Below, piece by piece: positions 38,201 to 50,200 of a stretch of DNA of 64,000 bases. The stretch is from contig CM030711.1 of NCBI GenBank assembly GCA_017979445.1, positions 40,106,757-40,170,756 of the forward strand. Reading direction: 5' to 3'. The stretch's first letter is position 1. Each line of letters starts with the position of its first letter. The notes under the pieces were generated by a model. That model was given only the letters and a program-made list of their open reading frames with translations. It ran no database searches and had not been told where the DNA came from. The position numbers and the translations under genes were made by a program. The DNA comes from Akebia trifoliata. Taxonomy: Eukaryota; Streptophyta; Magnoliopsida; Ranunculales; Lardizabalaceae.

Positions 38201-41200
38201 TCCAGATATTTGGGTTTTTAATTCCTAGCTCCTCCAGTTCTGCTGAAATTATATATATGCATTCATGCATACATGCCTTCATGTATGCAATATGCAATTT
38301 GATGACTTATTGGTGATGATGCAGTTCGGGGAATGATGTACTATAGAAAGGCTCTTATGCTTCAGAGCTATATGGAAAGGGTTGCTACTGGAGGTTGGCA
38401 CATACCACTTTTTAGATTTATTGTTTAAAGCATATGTTGTGATGGGTTCTCATACTTTGGTGGAAATGACAGATGTCGAAGCTGGTATGGATGCAACTGG
38501 AGGTCAAGGTTTTGAGTTGTCTCCCGAAGCTCGAGCTCAGGCAGATCTGAAGTTTACGTATGTTGTTACATGTCAAATTTATGGGAAACAGAAGGAAGAA
38601 CAAAAACCAGAGGCTACAGATATTGCATTGTTAATGCAACAGTTAGTATATAATTTATTTTCCCTTAGTATATGATATCTATGTTGGAATTTTCTGACAT
38701 CTGCGATTTGCTTTTACTACTAGGTATGAAGCTCTTAGAGTTGCTTTTATTGATGATGTTGAAACTCTAAAGGATGGCAAAGTTCACACGGAGTTTTTCT
38801 CAAAACTTGTGAAGGCCGATGTCAATGGGAAAGATAAGGTTTTTTTTAAAATCGTTTCCTAAACTTGCATCTTTGTGTTAAATGTTTTGTTGGTTTTGTA
38901 GATACGTTGACTTCGAAACCTTTGGGGGTTTGAGCTCATCTACACTAGTTTAGGAGTCGCCACCATTCAATTAAAGTGTGAATGGACATTATAAAAATGT
39001 TTTAAAATCTGTTTTTCTTTGACTTGTAGTGACTCCATATCCAAAAGATAGGGAAAAGGTCTTCCTAGAGATTCTTTGGTAAGGGAGTTCGGTTGAGGGG
39101 CGTGGAAAAAGTCTTTACTAGAAATAGGTGTTTGTTGGATTTTTTTGTGAGCCAAGGACTTTGATGAAAATTCACTTGGATTTCATCATTTGAGGTCCCA
39201 AAGTTACTAGACAAGTTTATGTGCTCCCATGGGGGACTTTGTTTAAGGTTTGATTCTTTAGTGAGGTTCATGATTTGAATCACACCATTTAGGAATCAAG
39301 ACTACATGCATGAGATTTTGTTCATTTTTGAACTGTTTTTGTTAGCTCTAAAGGTTTGATATAAACCTATGAAGACCTACATCCTAACTTGTGGCCATTT
39401 TGAAAGTGGGTGTGTGTGAAAAGTGTATACATGGGATGGACTTAGCAAGAGAAGGTTACCTCCTAAGAGGGTTTACTTTCTAACTCTATTGCCATCTAAG
39501 GAAAAATAAAACGAAGAACTATTATTCTAGAAAACTTAAAGTATAAGAAAAGTAAAGAAAGTAACGCATCTATACTATGAAATTTAAATTGTGTGAAGTA
39601 AATGAAATTAAAGCATCCTAATCTAATGCTCTCAAGGAGCTTATTGAGGACTTATTGGGGGAGATTACATTAAAGAGGGATTACTCTCTCTCTCTGCAAT
39701 CATCTAAACTAGAAATTTAAATAACTACAGTAGAAAGCATGAAAGTAAACTAAATAGAGAAAAGTGCTTGAAAGTAAAGAGAAAGGGGAGAGTGAGAGTA
39801 GGGAGATTAAATGGGGAATGGAGGGCTTAAACCCCACCTTGGTCTTCGTCTTCCTTCTTCTTGGATTTCTCTTCTAGGGATTTTGAAAGAGGTTTTGAGA
39901 GAATAGGAAGGCTTAGAGAGGTTTGGGAGAGATTTGGATAGAATTTTGGATCACTAAATGAGCTTTTTCTTTTGACTTGGAAGGGTCTACTATTTATAAG
40001 ATTTTGGGAGACCTTTAGGAATAAATTGGTCCTAAATTTTCAAGTTCCCAATAATTTTAGTTGAACCTCTCCAAATTACTAAGTCCCCGTGCTTGATATT
40101 CGGACTTTAAACTACTTAGTAAACTCTCTGTGTTGAGTCCATTCTCAGAAAGTTTTAATGCTCTCGGTATCAACGCAAGCAAAAATGGGGTGTCTACAGG
40201 TTAAATACCAAAACTTAATGAAATGATGATCAACCATTTTCTCTTGACACCCATGTTAGTTTTCAATGTTATGTTGATGTGGTTTTTCCTTCGTCTTATA
40301 GTTATATATCACTCGAACTGATCCTATTTCGTTTTTCCCTTTCTCTGAACAATAATCTGAAGAATAATAACTTTAAAATCACTCATTGTCTTTTTTGGTT
40401 TTTAAGAAATCAGATTTTCAATGATAGAACAACTGAGACAATACTAGGATTACAAAGATGACGTGTGTATATGCATAGTAGAAGATGGAAAAGAAATGAA
40501 GATGAAGATTGGATCATTCATAAGTGTTGGAGCACTAGCCAATAGTCAACTTCATTTGGAAGAAAGGTGAGAGAGTCCAAAGATGGGTGAATTATAAGCC
40601 CTTGGATAGATAACAAATGTGAGAATGTCGTCACTGTATGTGCATAATTGGACCCGACATTGGTAATTGGGAGGCCTACACTATTGATTTCTGCCTAAGT
40701 ATCAAAAAGAGGATTTGGCAAGATTAGAAAAAAACCAAAAGCCAAACATAGAGGATGCACTCACATCAAATAGGATGATGAACCTTTTTTAATTGGGAAA
40801 AAATGATCCAGACTTTGGAACATATAATGGGGAAAACACTATAGAGACAACTAAAGGTGGAAAAGGGAATGGCAGGCAGGGGCAGGGGCAGAGGGAAAGG
40901 GAAGGGGGTGGGGTGGGGGTGCTGTATTCTGAGTCTCCCTTAAAATCTCTCTCATGGGATGCTTTGGGCTTGGGAAGTAGCTGAAGACAATGGTAGGCGA
41001 TTACAAAGGTGAAGTTATCCGCATATAAAATCAAATTTTAAATGCTTGAATGGTGACGTATTGCAGACTTATTTCAGACATGTTGAAGGGTGGAGATTGA
41101 AACGATTCGGTCATCTCAAGGTAGCCTATTGATGTGGCATTTGTAAGTGGCTTAAAAATGGATTAGCAGAATCTTTTCCTAATGCAGTAATGCATGAAAT

Positions 41201-44200
41201 AATTTTTTTGATTGCTAGTAATACAAGAAATACTATTAGATTAATATACTAAGCTTCACTTATAAAAAGAAAAAAAAACATTCAAAAGAAATAGTAAAAT
41301 GTTATAATGTCTGAAGTATTGGTCCTGCTCCTGTACCCAAAGATTTATTGGCTAGGAAATTTTGACACTATATTCCTACACACCTGCAAAAATAAATGCA
41401 GTATGAAAAAAAAATAGCCACATTATCAATGACAAGTTGATCAATTAGAGTATATATATTTGATTGAGAAGGCACCTAACAAGGAATACGAATACAAGGG
41501 AAAAAAATGTGCGACTCTAATTGATCGACTTGTCATTGATAATATGGCTATTTTTTTTTCATACTACATTTGTTGTTGCAGGTATATAGGAATATAGTGT
41601 TAAAATTTCCCAGCCAATAAATCTTTGGGGTATAGGGGCAAGACCAATACTTCAGACATTATAATATATATAGGGGAATGCTAACGTTCTAGACCTCAGG
41701 GCACGCTAGCATTCTTCACCACATTTACTTTCCAATAATACCCCTGCCCATTTTGTCTTTTAATAAAAAAAGACAAAGGATATGTTTGTCTTTTATATGA
41801 TAAATGTTTGGCTTTTACCTAATAAATACCAATGGCATTTTAATCTTTTGATTTAAATGCCTTGTTTGCAATAAATGTTCTGGCAATTAATACCAACATA
41901 ATAAATGCATTTATTAAGGGCAAAATTGCATTTATTTTGTAAAAGACTGACATACCGTTGTCTTTTTACTAAAATATAAAATGGATAGGTGTATTATTAG
42001 AGAGTGAATGTGGTGGAGAATGCTAACTTCCCCATGAGGTCTTGGACATTAGCATTTATGATAACGGTTTCTCTATATGGGTTAGAAGTTTTGGAATGGG
42101 CTAATTTTTTATTAAGATGATCTCCTCGCCATAGAACTCTTTCTCACAAAAATGAGGCCATTTTGAAATTTCTAACCCCAGTTTACAATGTTGAAGAATT
42201 ATGGACAGGGAAATTATATGTAAACCACTTTTGATGGGGTTAGAAGCTACAGAATGAGCTAATTTTTTGCTAGGATGATCTCCTCACCGTAGAGATAACA
42301 AAAATCAGCCCATTTCGAAACTTCTAACCCATATAGACAAAAATTGTTGTCACCATAGAGATCATCCTCACAAAAATCAGCACATTCTGAAATTTCTAAC
42401 CTATATAGGACGTAACATGTCAAAATGTTTGTCCCTTGAACCCTTCCATAGGGGAATGTTAACGTCCAAGACCTCATTGGGACGTTAGGATTGCCCACCA
42501 AATTCACTTTCTAATAATATCCCTCCCTATTTTGTCTTTTAGTGAAAAAGATAAGGGTGTGTTGGTCTTTTATATAATAAATGCTTAAGGCATTTTAGTC
42601 TTTTGATTTTAATGCATTTTTTTGTAGTAAATGCTTAGGCAATCAATGCCAACATAATAAATGCATTTAGTAAAGGCATAATAAATGTATTTATTATGTA
42701 AAAGACTAACATACTCTTGTATTTTTCACTAAAAAATAAAATGGGGATGAGTATTATTGGAAACAAATGTGGTGGACAATGCTAACGTCCCCATAAGGTC
42801 TTGGATGTTAGCATCTCCCATATATACATTTTGTGGCTTTTGCCACCATGGTTTGCACATGCTCTCTCTCTCAATCTTTATACTTTTCTTTTACCTTATC
42901 GTAAATATTTGGGATAAGGCTTTGACGATGATGATAATTGTACTTCTATCGATCAACGGAAAAAAAATGAAACCTAAAGTGTACTATTTGTACAATTTTT
43001 TCCATCATTAATAAGTGGTATTCCTTGATCCATTGTACCAACTTAAATGGTTAATTGTAGGTTTTTATATTGGATTTTTAGTTGGTGAATTCGCTAACCT
43101 TGGAAGTCTTATTGATTCTTTTTTCTACACTGATGTTCTTTCTTCTTCCATTTATATGATATATTCCTTGGAGAAACACTTTGTTTAATCCTTAGTCACC
43201 TATTAAGATTTCAAAATTTCAAATCTTATTTAGGGTCTTTGAGCTCAAATGGATTACTAAAGTGGCAATCCAACACCACAGCCTTCTAAATTTCATGGAA
43301 CAACTCAGATCCAAAAACACAATAAAATTAAAAAAAAAAAAAAATGGGGGGCTTGATCCAAGGTTGTTAAAATGGATGGTTATTGAACTCCCAAATTTTA
43401 AATTAAAATTTAATGGTGAAAAATAATCTGTTTAATTTTTTTATTTTTTAAATGTTCATATACTTGTGTCCTGTGGCATCAGATCATGTTTTTGGATTCC
43501 ACAAGGTGGGCTCAACGGCCCTTAGTAAGATTTGAAATCTTACTAAGTTAGTAGGGCTTGATCTACTGTACTCCTTATTGGAAAGAAAAATGTGTGTATT
43601 ATTTATTTTGAAATCTTCCTTTTTCATTTTTCCTAGATAGTACCTGGTCTGGTGGCATCAAACCTGGGTTCACCAATCAGGAAATTCTTGAAAATTGTGA
43701 TGCACTCCTACTTGTATAATTTTTCAGTAGTGAATGGTTTATGCCTTAGTGTTATAAAATTGGTGGTGGAAGGAGAAGTTCGTCTTCCATAACTAACTGT
43801 AATGAAGACAGACAGATGTCAAACACTGCTCCTCACAAACCCCAATTAAGCAGCTGGTTTGAAAATTTTATTTCATACGGTGAAGAATAAATGTTCTAAA
43901 ATATTTTTCATGTTGATACGACGTAAGAACCTGGAAACTTATATCTCCATAAATCAAAACTTAAATAGTAGCTGAAAGCAGAATATTTTGAATAAACTGA
44001 GATTTTTTTTTTGTGGTTATTTTTGGCATATTTCACATGATTATTACACAAAATCCAACATGGAAGATTCTTTGAAAATGGACTTTTTTGTCTTTAGGTG
44101 ACAAAGGGACTTTCCAGCTCATTAGCCTCCTAGGGCATTAGTTTTTTGCCTGACTTTGTTTTTTTCATTTCTTCAAAACTTGTTATAGTGGATGACAATC

Positions 44201-47200
44201 AAACACAGATGTAATGTTTTACTAACTTGGCTGATTTTAATTTTTAAATTCAAATTCAGGAGCTCTTACTCTATGTTGGTTGTGACTAAAGATAAATTTG
44301 AAATTTGTTCTCCCTTTAGTCATAAATGCAGGTCGAGGCATTCAATAAATAACTCATTTTAGTGATCGAATCTTTCCCTAACCAAGCATCTCATTTTACA
44401 CTGTACTCATTTTTTTTTCTTTTTTTGATAAGTATAAATTTATTCAGATCAGAAAAGATACAACCGACGGTCGAGGTGACTGACCTAATGAAGGAAAAGG
44501 GACAAAGGCACCTAACTAACAATGTCCCATCTAAAACCTAAATCCTCAAAGAAAACTCCCCTAAAGTCCGGGTACAACTTGCACCAAAAAAACAACCCAA
44601 GAATGTCTTAACACAATGTCCGGGAAAGATGATTCTGCCTCCTTAAAAATTTTCTTATTCCTGTCCAACCATAACCCCTAAGTGGTAGCAAAAGGAAGGA
44701 AGCTCCACATAATTTTCTCTCTCCCCGAAAACAGAGAAGAATCCCAACTCTGGAAAAGGGACAACACCGAATTTGAGGCAATCCAGAGAACTTTAAAAAG
44801 ACCAAAGAAGTGGGACCAAATGGAATGAAAGAACGTGCAATGGGACCAACTATGTTCTAATTTTAGTGATTGCATCTTTCCCTAATCAGGGTTATTTGTG
44901 CAAACATCTTAACCATTCTCTCTATGCTTCTTTGATTACTCTTCGTAGCTTGTTTAGAACTCTACTTTATTCATGATGATAAAGTCTCTCCTCATGTTGC
45001 AGGAAATCTATTCTATCAAATTGCCAGGAAATCCAAAAATTGGTGAAGGAAAGCCTGAAAATCAGAACCATGCTATTATCTTCACCCGAGGAAACGCAGT
45101 TCAGACGATTGATATGAATCAGGTGAACTATGTTTGTTCTAGTATAAATGTATACTAACCAAGCACTTTTAATCTTTCTAAGGTTATGACGTGAATAAAG
45201 TCAAAACTCGTGATTTTTCTTCCAGCTGAATTTTTATGCCTTCCTTGGGTTCAGACGTTAAGATAAATATTCTGTCTTTTACACTGATTTTTCCTGCTCA
45301 TTACTTGGTTGCATACTCCTATTTGTCAATTTTACATCTTCAGGAGGTGTACTATTACTTAATTTTATGTTTTTTTTTTTAATTCCTTTTTTTTTTCTTT
45401 CCTAGGATAATTACTTTGAGGAAGCTTTGAAGATGAGAAATCTTCTTGAGGAATTTTATCGTGATCATGGTCTTCGTCCTCCAACAATTCTTGGTGTTAG
45501 AGAACATATCTTTACAGGAAGGTTTGTCTCCTTTAATGTCTTGTTGTTTTCAATTTTATCTTATCTGCACTTTAATCTGTTTCTGTGATAGTTTGCATTA
45601 TTATATCTTAATTTACTTCTGTAATGAATCACAGTGTCTCTTCCTTAGCTTCATTTATGTCCAACCAAGAAACAAGCTTTGTAACTTTAGGTCAGCGTGT
45701 TTTGGCAAATCCTCTTAAGTAAGTTAACATTTACAATGTATATGATTTGTTTTACTTGAATTATCTTCAAGTTAAGGAATATTGTAATATGAAATCTTAT
45801 CCAATATATAGGGTCCGCATGCATTATGGTCATCCAGATGTTTTTGATAGAGTCTTCCACATAACAAGAGGTGGTATCAGCAAGGCTTCACAGGTCATTA
45901 ACATTAGCGAAGATATATATGCGGGTAAAGCTTTCATTTACTGAGGTCCATTGTGATGAATTCATTTTATTTTTGTGCCCTCATGCATGGTGGATGACTC
46001 ATTCTGCTTTCAGAATTTACTTATTCCACTTTCAGAATTTACAATGAAAATTCATTGAGTAATAATCTTAAATGTTGATGAATATTTGATTCCATGGTTG
46101 TGCAACGGTTCACCAAATGATGCATAGGTACTCTTCTGCAGTGCCCAAATTGTCATCCCATAAGAAAATATGAAACAATTGGTCCAACCTCGCTTCCACA
46201 CTCCTTGGCAAAGAAAACTAGGACAAGAAGTACATAGGGATGCTGCCAACATTCTTTTATTAAGGATCAGCTTGCCCCCTTTAGGGAGATAGCTTGATTG
46301 CCAAGAATGGGGTCTCCTTCTTACTTTTTCAACCACCAGATCCCACATGGTCTTGGAGTTCTAGGGCTTTAGAATAAGTAGGACCAAAACAGAGTATGTG
46401 GAGTGTAGCTTTACTAGTAACATGTACAGAAGAAGGGCCATTAAAATCTATCGTAAAAAGGGATAGAGAATGATAATTTCTCATTGAATTAGAATAATTG
46501 GTACACAGAAATATATAAGCTATTCTAGGGAGAAAAATAGGAAACTAATCTACCCAAATCAGAAAAAATTCCTATCATTACAAATCCTATGATTCAAGGG
46601 ATTAAAATAATTTTCCTAACTAAACATACACGCTGATTTTTTTCCTAACAATTAGCCTATGACAACTATACAAGTCAACCATGACAGCTATACAATTTAA
46701 TACTCCCCCTCAAGCTGGGGAATAGATGTCTTCCATTCCTAGCTTGGAAATAATACCATGGAAAGTTGCATTGTTGAGTCCTTTGGTCAAGACATCTGTT
46801 AGTTGACTCCTTGAAGGCACATAAGGCATGCAAATCAGACCTACTTCCTCTAGCTTCTGGTTTGGCTCAATAGATGTAGCTATTGGTTTACAACCATGTT
46901 TTGCGGTTTCCTTCAAGAGATCCGACACTTATTTTGGCTGTGAGATAAAAATTCCCTGTCTTGAGTATGAAACTTCAATTTCAAGGAAATACTTTAGTCT
47001 TTCAAGCTCCTTTATTTCAAATTCTTTGATCAAGCATTGTTTCAGAGTTTCTTTCTCTTTTGCATCATTTCTTGTGACAATAATATCATCAACATATACC
47101 AAGAAGGCCGTGACTCCCCTTGTTGCCAAATGTTTGATGAAAAGGGTATGGTCTCCTTGACTTTGTCTATATCCTGTTGCTTTCATTACACCAGCAAATC

Positions 47201-50200
47201 TCTCAAACCAAGCTCTGGGTGACTGTTTTAGTCCATATAGGGCATTCTTCAATCTGCACGCCTTGTTGGTTGTTCCCTTTCCTTCAAATATTGGTGGAAT
47301 GCTCATGTAAATTTCCTCTTCTAGGTCACCATGCAGGAAGGCATTCTTCACATCATACTATTGAATTTGCCAATTAAATTGAGCTGCCAAATAAGATTCT
47401 CATAGTGTTCATTTTTGCCGTAGGAGCAAACGTCTCCTGATAATCATCTCCATAGGTCTGAGTACAGCCCTTAGCAACCAATCTCGCCTTATACCTCTCA
47501 ATAGAACCATTAGTCTTGTATTTTAAAGTGAAAACCCATTTGCAACGGTAATTTTCCTACTACTAGGACACGAAGTATAAGCGTTGACATATTGTGAGAT
47601 GTAAGTCATATGGTTTGTGGCCCCCGAGTCAATTACGCAAGAGTTGATCAAACACTTTTCTGGGACATGTAATCCAAAGGGAAATGAAGACTTACCTGAG
47701 AGTGCCAATGAACATGCAGCAAAAGGATTCTCTAGAGATTCAATCAAGCCTCTGAGTTTTTCAATCTCTTCACTATTGAGTCCCACGTTTTGGTTGATTT
47801 GTTCTGTCAGATGAACCTGAGATTGAGACCTCTACTGACCTCCATGGTTTCCCCATTCTCGACTTAGTGGTTTACCGTTCAATTTTCAGCAATTCTCCTT
47901 GGTGTGCCTCGATTTTTTATAGTAGGAACACCACAAATTATCCTTGTTATCTCTCCCTGATAATTTTGACAGGTCTGCTTTTCACCTTTCTTTCATCTAA
48001 GGTTGTTCAATTTTAATCACCAAGGTTGAGCCATCTAAAGCTTGAGGTTCAAGCATTATGCCCTTTCGACTTCTTTTGCCCAAAATAGAGAAATCGGCTC
48101 TTCCAATGAAGGTGTTCCTCCTTGCCAAGTATCTAAACCCAAACCTAATCGTATTCAGGCTTCAGTCTAGCCAAGAAATCATATACTCAGTCCTTTTGAA
48201 TGAAGTTTTTCAAGATAACATCTTCTGGGCATTTCATCTCAAATACCCAATAGTGATCAAGTTCCTGCCACAAGTTCGTTAGTAAATTGGCATTCTATGT
48301 CACTCTTTTGCCTCCCTGTTTGGTTGCACTGGTCCTCACCTTAATCTCATACACTTTGGCTGCATCATGAGCTTTTAAATAGGTTCGCCTAACGGAGTCC
48401 CAAATCTCCTTTGTAGTTGTGAAAAACATACAGGTGTCACTAATTGTAGGATCCATAGAGTCCCATAACAATGACACGATCATAGAATCAACTTCATCCC
48501 ATGCTTTAAACTTTAAGTCTCCCTTTTTTCGGTCCGGTCCCGAGAAGATGGCTGGTCTCCCTTTACCCTTTAGGTACGTTTTAACAAATTAGGACCACTT
48601 GAGATAATTTTTCTCATTCAATCATTATGTAGCCCGAACACTCTGCAGATCTCTAGTCATTTGATATGCGTTGACCTCGTCTGTTTGAGTAGAGGCATTT
48701 GAAGCCTCGGTTTTGGATGTGGCCATGGTGATCGAAAGGAGAAAAAGATTGGAAGAAAGGGATTGAGGATGAAACATAAAATATCACAGCAATGAAGGCT
48801 ACAATCAAAGATAGAAACCCAGAAAAGAGCCTAAAGCTCTGATACCATATCGTAAAAAGGGATAGAGAATGATAATTTCCCATTGAATTAGAATAATTGG
48901 TACACAGAAATATATAAGCTATTTTAGGGAGAAAAATAGGAAACTAATCTACCCAAATCAGAAAAAATTCCTATCATTACAAATCCCATGATTCAAGGGA
49001 TCGGAATAATTTTCCTAACTAAATATACATGATGATTTCTTTCCTAACAATTAGCCTATGACAACTATTCAAGTCAACCATGACAACTGTACAATTCAAC
49101 AAAAATTGATGTCCAAGAAGTTCCTTGAAGCTATCATTTATGTTATCTAGAGACCGAGGAGGATGTTGGCCATAAAAGTAGCATTGGATGATTAAAGTGA
49201 TGGTGTGCTTCTAGAGTGTTATATGAAGTTCACGTCACAATCAAACTGAACCAAAATTATATAAATATCTGGCAAGAATGTCTATGCTCTATAGAGCTGA
49301 ATTTCGTGGAATCAAGAAATATCATGTTCAGATTGAACATAGTGGAGATAAAGATACTGAGATGGATTAGTGGAAAGACCAAGAAATAAAAACTCAAAAT
49401 GATTGCATTCGTGAAAATTTAGATTCCCAATTGGTTAAAAACTAAGGGGAATCTTTTGCACTGGTTTTTTCTTATGCATCGAAGACGGATAATAGCCCTA
49501 GTTAGAAGGAAGTGCAAGTTATAAAAGTGCGAGAGGAAGACCAAAAAGGATGTGGATTGATGTGGTGAGAAAGGATGTAAAACACACTTGAATTTCAAAA
49601 TACACGGCTCTACAATCTACATAGAAGCTAATGTACGGACAGGACTTGTTCAGCTAACGCCATTTTATGATGATATTAATGATTTGAGAATTATATTGCT
49701 TTGAGATAGTAAGAACTTGTTTATACAAATGTTCCATAAACTGTTTTCATTTTAATTGTGAAAATTTTATATTTCTCCAGCTATCTCTAATTTTTCAGTT
49801 TACATACAGGGTTCAATTCTACTTTACGGCAAGGAAATATTACTCATCATGAGTACATTCAGGTAAAACTGACCATTACTTTATTTGATGAATCTATATG
49901 GATGAAAATTTGCTGATTTCAAATCCACAGGTTGGAAAAGGACGAGATGTTGGGCTGAATCAGATTGCGCTATTTGAGGGAAAAGTAGCTAGTGGCAATG
50001 GTGAACAAGTTCTTAGTAGGGACATTTACAGACTCGGGCAGCTCTTGGATTTCTTCCGCATGCTGTCATTCTACTTTACTACTGTCGGTTTCTATTTCTG
50101 TACCATGGTATGCTACTTCTGCATTGCATGAGAATAGTGCATGGCACCATTGCCTTAGTAAGCATTGAGTTGCTCAAGCTTTGGTTCAAATTGGTTGGCT

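Larger units (their letters stand above)
46443..49106 (-). mobile_element. Copia retrotransposon C3, internally deleted, TSD AAAAT
   Basis: 254-bp LTRs (46449-46702 and 48848-49101) with about 15 differences; AAAAT on both sides (46443-46447, 49102-49106). On the minus strand, TGGTATCAGAGC follows the 5' LTR and a gaggggga tract precedes the 3' LTR. Gag, a protease end and part of RT remain, but integrase and most of RNase H are deleted. About 2.65 kb. Confidence 0.93.

Noticed and set aside
40789..41034. Pro/Ser-rich and Gly-rich open frames on opposite strands
   Set aside because: Both reflect a G-rich low-complexity patch; no exon signals or known motif.
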